Shown piece by piece: positions 16,561 to 25,466 of a stretch of DNA of 64,000 bases (within the stretch, counting starts at the first letter, position 1; each line of letters begins with the position of its first letter). Location: contig JARGPC010000003.1 in assembly GCA_029212885.1 (NCBI GenBank), positions 151,854 through 215,853 of the forward strand. The letters are read 5' to 3'. Under the pieces are notes generated by a model that had not been told where the DNA came from, made no database searches, and worked only from the letters and a program-made list of their open reading frames with translations. The position numbers and the translations under genes were made by a program. The stretch comes from Coxiellaceae bacterium (lineage in GTDB: Bacteria; Pseudomonadota; Gammaproteobacteria; Coxiellales; Coxiellaceae).

Positions 16561-17007
16561 TTATTTTGATTGAGTAATCAGCCGATCAAGGTGATTAGCA
16601 AACGCTTGACGATGCTGTTTACTTAGGCTATTCGGTCCGCCTGTGGTGATACCAGAGTCACGCAATTGCTCCATTAAATTACGCATAGCTAATCGCTGAC
16701 GAATATTTTCTTCTGTATATAATTCACCACGTGGATTTAAAGCCAGACAATCTTTTTTTACTACCAAATCAGCCAAAGGAATATCAGCTGTAATTACCAA
16801 ATCACCCACCTCGGCTTGTTGTACTATTTCATGATCTGCCACATCAAAGCCAGCAGCCACTTTTTTCATTTTAATAAATTCGGATGACGGAATAGTTAAA
16901 CGCTGATTCGCCACCAATATCACCAAAGTTTGCGTACGTTCCGCCGCACGAAACAATATATCTTTAATAACATTAGGACAAGCATCCGCGTCGACCAATA
17001 TTTTCAT
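16561..17007 (-). CDS. yaiI: YaiI/YqxD family protein (UPF0178, DUF188)
   Basis: [20 protein letters not shown] is the family start, a PIN-like acidic metal site (DADACP). It continues with [14 protein letters not shown] and [14 protein letters not shown], then [20 protein letters not shown], all characteristic of UPF0178. The biochemical role is not established; the fold suggests a nuclease-like activity. I use ATG 17007 because the family begins at this residue, although an in-frame GTG at 17019 exists. It is the last gene of the minus-strand operon that begins at 18455. Confidence 0.93.
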   Translation of the reverse strand: MKILVDADACPNVIKDILFRAAERTQTLVILVANQRLTIPSSEFIKMKKVAAGFDVADHEIVQQAEVGDLVITADIPLADLVVKKDCLALNPRGELYTEENIRQRLAMRNLMEQLRDSGITTGGPNSLSKQHRQAFANHLDRLITQSK

Positions 17008-17031
17008 CTTCAAGCTCACTAATAAACACTA

Positions 17032-17307
17032 CTAAACACATTCTACTACAACACCACGAGTAGCCTCAAACTCTATGACACTGTAATCCGCTATCTCTTG
17101 TTGATAGAACGGATCCTCTGCAATAACCTTATTTACTGACTTTGCATCTAACAAGGCAACAATCACCCCTCCATTTCGCGGTTTTTTCGGACCAGAAGCA
17201 ACAAAGAGCCCTTTATTGTAATATTTATCCAAAAAACCACGGTGTAACTCTACATATTTATCCACTTCGCTCAAGTCTTTTTTATATGTCAGCTCAATAA
17301 TCACCAT
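17032..17307 (-). CDS. YciI-like protein
   Basis: This 91-residue protein has the YciI/muconolactone-isomerase-like ferredoxin fold. The motif DKYVELHRGFLDKYYNKG contains the active-site-type His, and FVASGPKKPRNGGVIVALL and EDPFYQQEIADYSVIEFEA match the family. YciI proteins act in small-molecule dehalogenation or isomerisation, but most have no known substrate. The ATG overlaps the stop of the ABM gene by one base, showing tight coupling. Together with ABM and carboxymuconolactone-decarboxylase-like partners it suggests metabolism of an aromatic or reactive small molecule. Confidence 0.85.
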   Translation of the reverse strand: MVIIELTYKKDLSEVDKYVELHRGFLDKYYNKGLFVASGPKKPRNGGVIVALLDAKSVNKVIAEDPFYQQEIADYSVIEFEATRGVVVECV

Positions 17308-17642
17308 TAAACCTCTCCAGTCTCATTAAATAACCTACAGGTCCAATCAGCGATTAAATTAGCATCCGTATTGTCGATATACTCCTTAAAGAAATCGACA
17401 ACATAATCAGACTGACAATGATCATCAAACGCCTTTATATCAATATACTCCTGCAATAATATAATGGTGTACTTTGATTTCCCAGGCGAACCCGGGTGCG
17501 TAATTTGACGAGTAGCATTCGCTCTAACACAACCTACCTCCTTGCGTGATAACTTCATGAGACGCTGACAAATTCCCCATAGCTCTTGATCCTTACCCTC
17601 TTCAGCAAGCCATTCTGAAACTACAAATACATGACCATTCAT
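17307..17642 (-). CDS. ABM-domain monooxygenase-like protein
   Basis: The 111-residue protein has the ABM pattern: HVFVVSEWLAEEGKDQELWG, then LSRKEVGCVRANATRQI (the conserved EpGC position) and YTIILLQEYIDIKAFDDHCQ. Such proteins are dimeric, cofactor-free monooxygenases or heme/quinone-acting enzymes. It is the third gene in a five-gene operon with a carboxymuconolactone-decarboxylase-like and a YciI-like protein. The substrate is unknown. It is not closely similar to the other ABM protein at 14896. Confidence 0.8.
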   Translation of the reverse strand: MNGHVFVVSEWLAEEGKDQELWGICQRLMKLSRKEVGCVRANATRQITHPGSPGKSKYTIILLQEYIDIKAFDDHCQSDYVVDFFKEYIDNTDANLIADWTCRLFNETGEV

Positions 17643-17655
17643 AACATATTACCTC

Positions 17656-18090
17656 TTATCTTGTTATATGATTACCAAACTTAACAGCCGACTTCATAAA
17701 AACACTATGAAACACATTCTGACAACTTATAGAAATATACGCATTTTTAGTTTGATACATGCGAAAACAAAGCTTGCTTTTAAAATCCCAATGCGCCCAT
17801 TGAATAGTCACAGCACCATCATTACTGATCTTATAACTGCCGGCATCTATCTTTGGCTCGGACTTTGGCTTGATACCCATCTCACCAACAACATGCCCTT
17901 TACCATCTAAATAAATCGTATTGCTATTATTAACCGTTTTACCATCCAAATTGTCGACAGGTATTGATGTATAAGTCTTATTAAAGAAAGCATTCTCTAT
18001 CGCTGCTTTACTCATTGCATGTAACACCGAACAAAACCCCACCAGAGGCACTAACAGCATTACCAATATTAAAAATAACTTACTTTTCAT
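17656..18090 (-). CDS. Exported lipocalin-like hypothetical protein (DUF995-like)
   Basis: A signal peptide (KSKLFLILVMLLVPLVGFCS) precedes a 120-residue domain. The domain has the pattern of small beta-barrel DUF995-type proteins: IENAFFNKTYTSI, then TIYLDGKGHVVGEMG, AGSYKISNDGAVTIQW and FKSKLCFRMYQTKNAYISIS. There are two cysteines in the mature part (KLCF, SCQN) that may pair. The gene overlaps the upstream carboxymuconolactone-decarboxylase-like gene by 4 bases, so it belongs to that operon and is its only exported member. The family call is tentative. Confidence 0.6.
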   Translation of the reverse strand: MKSKLFLILVMLLVPLVGFCSVLHAMSKAAIENAFFNKTYTSIPVDNLDGKTVNNSNTIYLDGKGHVVGEMGIKPKSEPKIDAGSYKISNDGAVTIQWAHWDFKSKLCFRMYQTKNAYISISCQNVFHSVFMKSAVKFGNHITR

Positions 18091-18455
18091 TCCACCACCT
18101 CTTTTAGTAGTCGCAAAGCATTTGATGCTTTTGCCATACCTGCATAGAAAATCATTTGTAGAATAACCTCAACAATCTCTTGTTGTGTAACACCAATATT
18201 CAAAGCCGCCTCGTAATGGGCGCGTAATTGAGGCTGCACTGCACCATCGGTTATACAGGCTGCAATTGTCACCAGTTCTCTGGTTTTTAAATCGATTCCT
18301 GTACGGCTATGCACCTCACCAAAGCCCCAACGAATAGTCATATCTACTAATTCCGGCGACAACTCACCAAGCTCAGCAACCATCTGCTCTCCAACATGAC
18401 CACCATGTAATTTATTCAATAACTTCAAACCTTTAGCGTAATTATCATCTTTCAT
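18087..18455 (-). CDS. Carboxymuconolactone decarboxylase (CMD) family protein
   Basis: First gene of a five-gene operon (18455 to 16561). LHGGHVGEQM, DMTIRWGFGEVHSRTGIDLK, RELVTIAACITDG and QLRAHYEAALNIGVTQQEI match CMD proteins such as gamma-carboxymuconolactone decarboxylase (PcaC). It lacks the CxxC of the AhpD-type peroxidase branch, which favours a decarboxylase-like role. The 122-residue length is standard. Expression is probably controlled by the divergent LysR regulator (18553), with an inverted repeat at 18488-18511 in the 97-bp shared promoter region. Confidence 0.9.
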   Translation of the reverse strand: MKDDNYAKGLKLLNKLHGGHVGEQMVAELGELSPELVDMTIRWGFGEVHSRTGIDLKTRELVTIAACITDGAVQPQLRAHYEAALNIGVTQQEIVEVILQMIFYAGMAKASNALRLLKEVVE

Positions 18456-18487
18456 TATTCTGCTCCTGTTGTATTATTTAGTCATAG

Positions 18488-18511
18488 TATCATTTGCACA
18501 TGCCGATGATA
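18488..18511. promoter_or_regulatory. Probable LysR operator between the CMD operon and the LysR gene
   Basis: TATCAT (18488-18493) and ATGATA (18506-18511) are perfect inverted half-sites with a 12-bp spacer. The dyad contains the T-N11-A layout typical of LysR boxes and sits midway between the two divergent start codons. Confidence 0.45.
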
Positions 18512-18552
18512 ATACCTACAATATATAAATCATTATTACAGGAATCGCAATA

Positions 18553-19428
18553 ATGCAAATTGAATACTTACAAGCTTTTTGCACCGTATACGAACAAGGC
18601 TCACTAACACAAGCCGCAAACAAGCTTGGGTTATCTACACCTAAAATGACACGACAATTACAACAATTGGAATCCGAAATTAATGCCTTGCTGTTTCACC
18701 GCTCAACACGTGCCATAACCCCCACCGAGGCGGGTGAGCTGTTTTACCAACAAGCGAAAGAAATTTTATTACAATATGAATCCAGCCTACTCTCATTGCA
18801 GACTTTAACTACCAGCATTTCTGGCACAGTAAAAATCGGCCTGCCGGCCTCGATTAGTCACTTATGGATTACCCCAACGCTTCACAAACTATCAACGCAA
18901 TACCCTGAACTTAAATTCAAAATAGTTATTGGTAACCACCTCTTAGATATTCTATCCGATGGTTTTGATTTGATAATACATTGTGGCAAATTACCTAATT
19001 CCGGTTTTTACTATCAAAAACTACGAGACTGGCATAAAGTCACATGTGCATCTCCCGAATACTTAAAGACAAACGGCACACCAAAGCATCCGAATGAATT
19101 ACACAAACACAATTGCATAGATCACTATGACAATTTCTCCAATACCTGGTCTTACCAAATTGATGGCAAACCAGCCGATATATTTATTGAAGGTAATATC
19201 AGATCCAATAGCAGCATAGATTTAAAAAATCTAGCACTAGCCGATATGGGAATAGCTTATTTACCCAGCTTTACCGTTAATGACGCCATCAAATCTAAAA
19301 AACTCAAACCAATACTAAAAAAATTCACTGCAGACAGCTATGAAATGTATGCGGTTTACCCCTCTAAAAAAGAGATTAGCAAAAAACTACAAGTCGTGCT
19401 TGATTACCTCAACTCGGTTCTACCTTAA
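18553..19428 (+). CDS. LysR family transcriptional regulator
   Basis: The N-terminal winged helix-turn-helix (residues 1-60) shows the family pattern MQIEYLQAFCTVYEQGSLTQ, AANKLGLSTPKMTRQLQQLE and LLFHRSTRAITPTEAGELFY. The C-terminal substrate-binding domain (about 90-291) fits the LysR effector domain of the DsdC/CrgA-like branch (KIGLPASISHLWITPTLHKL). It is transcribed divergently from the CMD-ABM-YciI operon and most likely regulates it in response to a substrate or product. The 291-residue length is usual. Confidence 0.95.
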   Translation: MQIEYLQAFCTVYEQGSLTQAANKLGLSTPKMTRQLQQLESEINALLFHRSTRAITPTEAGELFYQQAKEILLQYESSLLSLQTLTTSISGTVKIGLPASISHLWITPTLHKLSTQYPELKFKIVIGNHLLDILSDGFDLIIHCGKLPNSGFYYQKLRDWHKVTCASPEYLKTNGTPKHPNELHKHNCIDHYDNFSNTWSYQIDGKPADIFIEGNIRSNSSIDLKNLALADMGIAYLPSFTVNDAIKSKKLKPILKKFTADSYEMYAVYPSKKEISKKLQVVLDYLNSVLP

Positions 19429-19440
19429 AAACACGATGCT

Positions 19441-20637
19441 CTATCTTGAAAATAAAATCGCAATGAAACCTAATAATAAAGCAATTCCTGCTAACCAAAA
19501 CATCGCAATATAGCTACCGCCAGATGCCACTATAGCTGACATGCCATAACCACCACACGCTTGGCCAAGCGCAAAACACAGCGTAATTCTGCCCCAATAT
19601 TTTGGGTGGTGTTGCATCGGCACCACTTCGCCTACACGCAAAGATGTTAAGTTAACCGTAGCAAATAAATAAACACCTATTAATACTGATGAAACCAACA
19701 CCCACGATGTTGAATGAGATAAGACCACCATCAAAATAGCTATGATACCAATTACATAACCGATGCATAAAGTTAAATACACACCATGACGCGAACTAAA
19801 CACACCACCCAAGAACGCACCCAATAAACAACCGGCACCAAACAATGAAAACAACAGCCCACTATTAGCTAAGCCAACATGTAAATCCTGATGCAAATAA
19901 TGTGATAAAAATAAGGTATGAGGTACCACGCCTACACCACAAACAAAATAAGAAAAAGCCAGCAAATATAAAATTATTTTACTTCGATGATGATAACCCT
20001 CCCCATCCTTTACAGCAGTATTATTGACCGCGATCTTTCTGCGGAACAATGACCACGCCATCAACGTACACACCAATGCAAACGCGGAAAATACTATCCA
20101 CATATCGCTTATGCCTATAGCAGATAACGAAGGAATCACTAAACTGGAAATAATAATACCGATACCAGCACCGGTAAAAACGATACCACTAGCCACATGT
20201 CGTCGGTTACTGCTTACAAAATGCAACACAAATGCTGGCGATAAAATCACCATAAATGCACCAATAACACCCGCCAAGAACCGCCAGAATGCCAACCACC
20301 AATAGCCAAGCATCCACGCACAAAATGCTAATGACACCACCGTTAATGCCATACTGATACGCACCAACAGACTGCGATCAACATATTTCGACACAGTAAA
20401 CGCCAATACAGCACCGACAAAATAGCCAATAAAGTTATAAGATCCGACATAGTTCGCTTGTGCAGCAGTTAGCCAATGTTGATTAATTAAAAAGGGAATC
20501 ATTGGTGTATAAGAAAACCGACACAATGCCAAACCAAACATCATGCAGATTAATCCAACAATACTGGGATACCAAAAAGAATTAGGCTTAGAATGGTCGT
20601 GCACAGCTTGCTCCATTTTCATCCATGAAACAAGCAT
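19441..20637 (-). CDS. YbfB/YjiJ family MFS transporter
   Basis: Twelve hydrophobic segments. The N-terminal GLICMMFGLALCRFSYTPMI, then LTAAQANYVGSYNFIGYFVGA, matches the YbfB/YjiJ branch of the major facilitator superfamily, in which ArFsYTp and the ANyvGS motif are typical. The substrates of this branch are not established. It is convergent with the LysR gene (12-base gap). There are several possible starts (ATG 20637, 20622, 20616), none with a good ribosome binding site; the longest is given. Confidence 0.85.
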   Translation of the reverse strand: MLVSWMKMEQAVHDHSKPNSFWYPSIVGLICMMFGLALCRFSYTPMIPFLINQHWLTAAQANYVGSYNFIGYFVGAVLAFTVSKYVDRSLLVRISMALTVVSLAFCAWMLGYWWLAFWRFLAGVIGAFMVILSPAFVLHFVSSNRRHVASGIVFTGAGIGIIISSLVIPSLSAIGISDMWIVFSAFALVCTLMAWSLFRRKIAVNNTAVKDGEGYHHRSKIILYLLAFSYFVCGVGVVPHTLFLSHYLHQDLHVGLANSGLLFSLFGAGCLLGAFLGGVFSSRHGVYLTLCIGYVIGIIAILMVVLSHSTSWVLVSSVLIGVYLFATVNLTSLRVGEVVPMQHHPKYWGRITLCFALGQACGGYGMSAIVASGGSYIAMFWLAGIALLLGFIAILFSR

Positions 20638-20683
20638 TGTATCACACGACCACTCACAGCCACATTATGACAATTAAGACCTA

Positions 20684-22678
20684 CTAATTCACATTGATTG
20701 CAGACCAATATGATTGCAAATCACCCATAATTTGTTGGTAATGACCAGCCTCATATAGCACATCACCATCAAATAGCATGGTATACACCAAGCCATCTGG
20801 GTTAGGATTAAAGGTCGTGTCAATTGAACCATCAACCTGACTCAAACGCTGCATTATTTTATCAGCGCCAATATAAATGTAGTCATTACGCTTAGCCAAG
20901 GAAAATATTCTCGTAGGCGTTAACTCACCAACATTAAACTGCGCATCTTCAACACCAGTAAATCTGTTTAACTTAAGCGGACCCTGGGCAAAATAGCCAG
21001 CCACGTAAATATTATCACCATCAACCAATACATCTTTTACAGTACCATCGACCTGAGGGCTGAACAAAGCATCTTTATTGCCGCTAAGCAGATCATACTT
21101 ACTCAACCGATTAGGGTAATTACCACCAACATATATAGCGCTATCAGCAAATGCCATAGTCCATACTGCATTTGTTAACGCTAAGTTATACTTGGCATCA
21201 TATACCAAATCATCTAACTTATACCTAGCCAAACGTGGTGTGCCCGACCTGCCTGAAATAACCCTAAAAAATCCGCCGACGTATAAGTAGCCTTGATATG
21301 TAGCCAACTTATAAACAGTTGAATTCGGGTTAGGCTTAAATGTTTTATCAACATCGCCGGTTACTTTGGATAGCTTAGCCATATTATGAATAGCTTGTCC
21401 ATTAATCCTGGAAAACCTACCACCAACATATATATCATCGCCATTCAAGGCTAAAGCATACACAACACCACCAACAGCTGGTTTAAATGTGGCATCAGGC
21501 AACCCCGTTACCAAATTTATCTTAGCCACATGAGGCTGCGCCATATTTTGCCCGGCTGTTTTAAACCATCCACCAACAAAAAGCTCGTCACCACTCAAGC
21601 TAGCTGTCATGATTCGACTATCCACATGAGGGAAATAAGCCCGATCACGCTCAAAGGATGACCTATCAAAGCGCGCTATTTGCTCAGCATTAACATTTGG
21701 ATTTAATGCGCTAAAGTTTCCTGTCATATACATATAGTGATCATTGAATTGAATCGTTGACGGTGCATAACGTGCCTGTACTGAAAAGCTAACATCTTGC
21801 TCTCCCGTCACTGCATTATAACGCCGCACATAGGGCGCTCTAATAATTGAAAGATAAAGCCAGTCGCCATCCATTGTTATAATTGTAGGGACCGTAGGCA
21901 GTGAAACATTAAAATCCTTATCCACTGCTCCAGTGATTTCATCCAGTTTAACTATATGATGCATGTAGCCAGCCAAATATAATGCCCCACTTTGAGATGA
22001 TGCAATCGTTTTAATTGCACTGATCGTATGATAATAATTACTATCAACCGCGCCTGTTTCAAGATCAAGCTTTTCAAATCTTGAGCCATTCACCCCGTGA
22101 AATATCCCGCCAATATATAAAGCATGGCTGGTAGCATGCATGGCATAGATAAGATTATTAGTATTTACTGAAAATAGTGGATTAACTAAACCAGTAGTCA
22201 AGTTGATTTGATGCACCGAGCGATCTGTTGCCACATACAACTTATCATTCATCACAGCTAAGTGCTTTACTTGCGATGCAATAACCGGCAAGAACTGCTG
22301 GTCAAGCGAACCATCCGAATGAATGTGAGCAATATAGCGCTGCCCCGTCGCATTAATATCAGTAAAATCACCGCCAATATAAAAACCACCATTACCATCC
22401 GATACAGAGTCGTAGACCTTGCCTAAAATTGTTGAGCTATGATCAACCAACTTACCGCCTGCTGTAAAAACTGCTGCACCCCCAGTTTTGAGATATATAC
22501 CTGTGAACTGCCCAGCAATATACATAGCATTGTTTGCTTTATCCTCAACCATTACACTTACAGATTTATCAGGCATAACACGTGACGACAACAACTCAAC
22601 ATTTGGCTTTGCCAGCCCCTCCCCCACAATAAAAAAGCCTAAGCCCATCGTTAATAAACATATCGTTTTTTTTATCAT
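20684..22678 (-). CDS. Secreted beta-propeller protein with delta-60-like repeats
   Basis: A signal peptide (KKTICLLTMGLGFFIVGEGLA) is followed by about a dozen repeats of 45-55 residues with the pattern [DN]-x-[IL]-Y-[VI]-[GA]-G-x-F, for example GNGGFYIGGDFTDINATGQR, DDIYVGGRFSRINGQAIHNM and GYLYVGGFFRVISGRSGTPR. Intervening VTGxVDxxFxPNPxxxVY segments close each unit. This is the delta-60 / DUF5122 type of propeller, found in exported bacterial proteins of unknown function. There are no attached catalytic or anchor domains. It is probably periplasmic or extracellular; a binding role is inference. It ends near the MFS gene and starts opposite ybeY. Confidence 0.8.
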   Translation of the reverse strand: MIKKTICLLTMGLGFFIVGEGLAKPNVELLSSRVMPDKSVSVMVEDKANNAMYIAGQFTGIYLKTGGAAVFTAGGKLVDHSSTILGKVYDSVSDGNGGFYIGGDFTDINATGQRYIAHIHSDGSLDQQFLPVIASQVKHLAVMNDKLYVATDRSVHQINLTTGLVNPLFSVNTNNLIYAMHATSHALYIGGIFHGVNGSRFEKLDLETGAVDSNYYHTISAIKTIASSQSGALYLAGYMHHIVKLDEITGAVDKDFNVSLPTVPTIITMDGDWLYLSIIRAPYVRRYNAVTGEQDVSFSVQARYAPSTIQFNDHYMYMTGNFSALNPNVNAEQIARFDRSSFERDRAYFPHVDSRIMTASLSGDELFVGGWFKTAGQNMAQPHVAKINLVTGLPDATFKPAVGGVVYALALNGDDIYVGGRFSRINGQAIHNMAKLSKVTGDVDKTFKPNPNSTVYKLATYQGYLYVGGFFRVISGRSGTPRLARYKLDDLVYDAKYNLALTNAVWTMAFADSAIYVGGNYPNRLSKYDLLSGNKDALFSPQVDGTVKDVLVDGDNIYVAGYFAQGPLKLNRFTGVEDAQFNVGELTPTRIFSLAKRNDYIYIGADKIMQRLSQVDGSIDTTFNPNPDGLVYTMLFDGDVLYEAGHYQQIMGDLQSYWSAINVN

Positions 22679-22772
22679 AATTGCTCATACTCCCTGTTAT
22701 TACAATATCCATAGATAATGGACTAATCGAGATAATAACATAATATTATTTATTAAAGTAACAATAAGGTTT

Positions 22773-22823
22773 CACGCTCTGCGTGCACTCAGGCTTGGAA
22801 GGTGTTTGAATCACCTCCCAAAC
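22773..22823. repeat. Two-hairpin dispersed repeat, copy 1
   Basis: CACGCTCTGCGTGC (small hairpin) and CTTGGAAGGTG-TTTGAAT-CACCTCCCAA (second hairpin). The first 39 bases (22773-22811) recur with one mismatch at 46268-46306, where the second hairpin is cut by a start codon. It lies in the 337-bp gap between the propeller gene and ybeY; the rest of that gap (22824-22980) shows no gene. Confidence 0.6.
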
Positions 22824-22980
22824 CCGCGCGAATTAAAGCTGACAGTCTCTCTCAGCACGCGCTCCTTCCGGCCTAAAGGCCGGGATCTCAGACCAACAAG
22901 GAATTTTGATGAAGATATCAGCTATGCCGACAGCTTACACAACAGATTGAATACACTTAAACACGCTTAGCAATCGACAA

Positions 22981-23009
22981 TTGGCCGCCACCAAAATCCT
23001 TGCTACACT
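22981..23009 (+). promoter_or_regulatory. Probable ybeY promoter giving a leaderless transcript
   Basis: TTGGCC (22981-22986) and TACACT (23004-23009) are spaced by 17 bp. The expected transcription start, 7 bases after the -10, falls on the A of the ybeY ATG (23016), and no ribosome binding site is present. Confidence 0.4.
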
Positions 23010-23015
23010 TACGAC

Positions 23016-23468
23016 ATGAACATACTTATCGACTACCAAATCAATGTTGAAAACATAACCGCACCCTCATACCATGACGTGCAGAACTGGGCTGATGAAG
23101 TGGTTAAAACTTTACCAGGTGATAAGGAGGTTTCAATTCGCATTGTAGATGCAGACGAAATGACCTACTACAATGAAACCTTTCGCAAAAAAGCAGGGCC
23201 AACCAACGTATTATCCTTCCCGGATGAAGTACAACCGCACGAACCACCCTCGAATTACTTGGGTGATATAGCCATCTGCGCTGAAGTCGTTGAGCAAGAA
23301 GCGACCGATCAAAACAAACCATTGCAGGCGCATTGGGCACATCTTATTATTCATGGCCTGCTGCACTTACTCGGCTACGACCACGTTAAGGAAAACGAAG
23401 CAAAAATAATGGAACAACTTGAGACTAAGCTGCTGCTACAGCTTGGTTTTGATAATCCATACGATTGA
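23016..23468 (+). CDS. ybeY: Endoribonuclease YbeY
   Basis: This metal-dependent single-strand endoribonuclease is needed for 16S rRNA 3'-end maturation and ribosome quality control. The zinc site H-x3-H-x5-H is intact as HGLLHLLGYDH (His113, His117, His123). TNVLSFPDE and LGDIAICAEVV are also conserved. The 150-residue length is standard. It is normally next to phoH; here it stands alone, separated from miaB-phoH by 11 kb, and has its own probable promoter. Confidence 0.95.
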   Translation: MNILIDYQINVENITAPSYHDVQNWADEVVKTLPGDKEVSIRIVDADEMTYYNETFRKKAGPTNVLSFPDEVQPHEPPSNYLGDIAICAEVVEQEATDQNKPLQAHWAHLIIHGLLHLLGYDHVKENEAKIMEQLETKLLLQLGFDNPYD

Positions 23469-23475
23469 TTTCGGC

Positions 23476-23580
23476 ACTGTCATCCCTGGCTACAGCTCTG
23501 TCATCCCTGGCTACGACCAGGGATCCATATAATAAGTGGATTCCTGCTTTCGCAGGAATGACAATGCAGCGCAGGAATGA
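23476..23580. repeat. Cluster of GGATCC/GGATTCC...ATGACA hairpin repeats
   Basis: Two partial units CTGTCATCCCTGGCTAC, a palindrome CATCCCTGGCTACGACCAGG + GATCC, and GGATTCCTGCTTTCGCAGGA + ATGACA with a final GCGCAGGAATGACG, packed between the convergent ybeY and recJ ends. Both orientations are present, so a bidirectional hairpin could form on either transcript. Confidence 0.75.
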
Positions 23581-23584
23581 CGAT

Positions 23585-25312
23585 TTATAAAATTTCGGTA
23601 ATCAACAACTGTAACTTACGACGACCGCGGTATTCATTGATATCCAACTTATAGATCACATGAATTTTGCTGCAATTGTAGTTAGGCCAATGATCAGTAT
23701 CAACGTTAAATGCAATCGCATCGCAATAGACATCAACACCTTCAGCTTTAAGCAACAACTTCAGGTGGTTCTGCCCAACAATTCGCTGATCAACCAGTTC
23801 AAACATGCCATCAAATACAGGCTCAGGGAAACCCTGCCCCCACGGTCCAGCATCACGCAGCATTTCTGCTGTCGGCAAATTAAAATCAGCACTTTCAAGA
23901 CTGCCGTCCGTCACCACTTTACCGCAGCAATCTTCTTCAGTTAAATGCTTCTCGACCTCTTCAGCAAACGCCGTTTGAAACATTTCATAATGATTAATAT
24001 TCAAACTTAATCCAGCCGCCATCGAATGACCACCAAACTTTGTTAACATTTCAGGGTGATTTTTAGCTATTTCTTCTAACGCATTACGAATATGAAAACC
24101 TGGAATCGAACGCGCAGAACCTTTGATCGTATCATCATCGACCTTAGCAAATGCAATAACCGGGCGATGCAACTTTTCTTTAACACGTGATGCCACTAAC
24201 CCAATCACGCCTTGATGCCAATCGGCATCATATAAGCAAACACCCAAAGGTAATTGATTATCTAATTGCATATCATCAACAAACGCATAAGCCTGTTGAT
24301 TCATATTATTTTCGATGCCTTTTCGGTCTTTATTTAAACTATCAAGCTGTTCGGCCATCGCCACGGCTGCTGAACCATTATCGGCCAACAAACAAGAAAT
24401 TCCGAATGACATATCATCCAAACGACCGGCGGCATTTAAACGCGGTCCAATCGCAAAACCTAAATCAGCTGCAACCACATTATCCGGGTTACGCTTCGCA
24501 ACACATAACAATGCTCGCACACCGGGGCAAGCATAACCTGCACGGATACGACGCAAACCTTGATGCACTAAAATACGATTATTTTGATCTAAAGTAACCA
24601 CATCAGAAACCGTACCTAACGCAACCAAATCTAATAGCTCAGCCATATTAGGCACTTCAATATCATTCAGCTCGAACCAGTTCATCGATTTTAAGCGCGA
24701 ACGCATCGCCAGCATGACATAAAAAATCACACCTACACCGGCTAAAAACTTGCTTGGAAATTCATCATCAAATTGATTCGGGTTGACAATCGCAACAGCA
24801 TTTGGCAAACCTTTCTCATTTGACGGCAAATGATGATCCGTTACCAACACATCAATGCCTAGCTCATTGGCTTTATCAACACCATCATGTGATGAAATAC
24901 CGTTATCGACAGTAATAATTAAATCAGGCTCACGCTTACTCGCCAGCTCTACAATTTCAGGCGTTAAACCATAACCAAAAGCAAAGCGATTCGGCACTAA
25001 ATAATCAACGTTTTCCGCGCCAAATGAACGTAACGAACGCACGGCGACGGCTGTACTGGTCGCGCCATCAGCGTCAAAGTCACCAATGATTAATATTTTT
25101 TGTTGTTTCTGTAACGCCTCAACTAAACGGTCAACCGTCGTTTCCATACCAATCATGCCATCATATGGTAATAACGCCGTTAACTCGCGATTAACCTCAG
25201 AGTCTGAATTGATGTTACGTGTCGCATAAATACGTTTTAGCAGTGGTGGGATTTCCGAAGAAAAATCAACATCATCACTGGCACGTTCACGGTGTATAAC
25301 TTGCTTTGCCAT
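23585..25312 (-). CDS. recJ: Single-stranded-DNA exonuclease RecJ
   Basis: This 5'-3' single-strand exonuclease acts in recombination and mismatch repair. The DHH-family motifs are present: motif I IIGDFDADGATSTAVAV, motif III VTDHHLP, and GHSMAAGLSL of the DHHA1 domain. The OB-fold follows (last about 110 residues). The 575-residue length matches E. coli RecJ. The ATG at 25312 follows AAGGATG. It is divergent from the peptide transporter gene with a 150-bp gap. Confidence 0.96.
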   Translation of the reverse strand: MAKQVIHRERASDDVDFSSEIPPLLKRIYATRNINSDSEVNRELTALLPYDGMIGMETTVDRLVEALQKQQKILIIGDFDADGATSTAVAVRSLRSFGAENVDYLVPNRFAFGYGLTPEIVELASKREPDLIITVDNGISSHDGVDKANELGIDVLVTDHHLPSNEKGLPNAVAIVNPNQFDDEFPSKFLAGVGVIFYVMLAMRSRLKSMNWFELNDIEVPNMAELLDLVALGTVSDVVTLDQNNRILVHQGLRRIRAGYACPGVRALLCVAKRNPDNVVAADLGFAIGPRLNAAGRLDDMSFGISCLLADNGSAAVAMAEQLDSLNKDRKGIENNMNQQAYAFVDDMQLDNQLPLGVCLYDADWHQGVIGLVASRVKEKLHRPVIAFAKVDDDTIKGSARSIPGFHIRNALEEIAKNHPEMLTKFGGHSMAAGLSLNINHYEMFQTAFAEEVEKHLTEEDCCGKVVTDGSLESADFNLPTAEMLRDAGPWGQGFPEPVFDGMFELVDQRIVGQNHLKLLLKAEGVDVYCDAIAFNVDTDHWPNYNCSKIHVIYKLDINEYRGRRKLQLLITEIL

Positions 25313-25431
25313 TGCGCATCCTTTCGTTTCTTATTATCACAATATGCAGCTATCTTAACTGTTTTAATCTAACTTTTCTAGGGCGGCGTAACTATTAGTC
25401 AACCACACTGACGTACTGCCCAACCATTACA

Positions 25432-25460
25432 TTGACAAATATTTTTTTACTCAATAGACT
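25432..25460 (+). promoter_or_regulatory. Strong sigma-70 promoter of the POT transporter gene
   Basis: Consensus TTGACA (25432-25437) and TAGACT (25455-25460) are separated by exactly 17 bp. The predicted start of transcription is at or next to ATG 25467, so the mRNA is probably leaderless. Confidence 0.55.
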
Positions 25461-25466
25461 GTCGTG

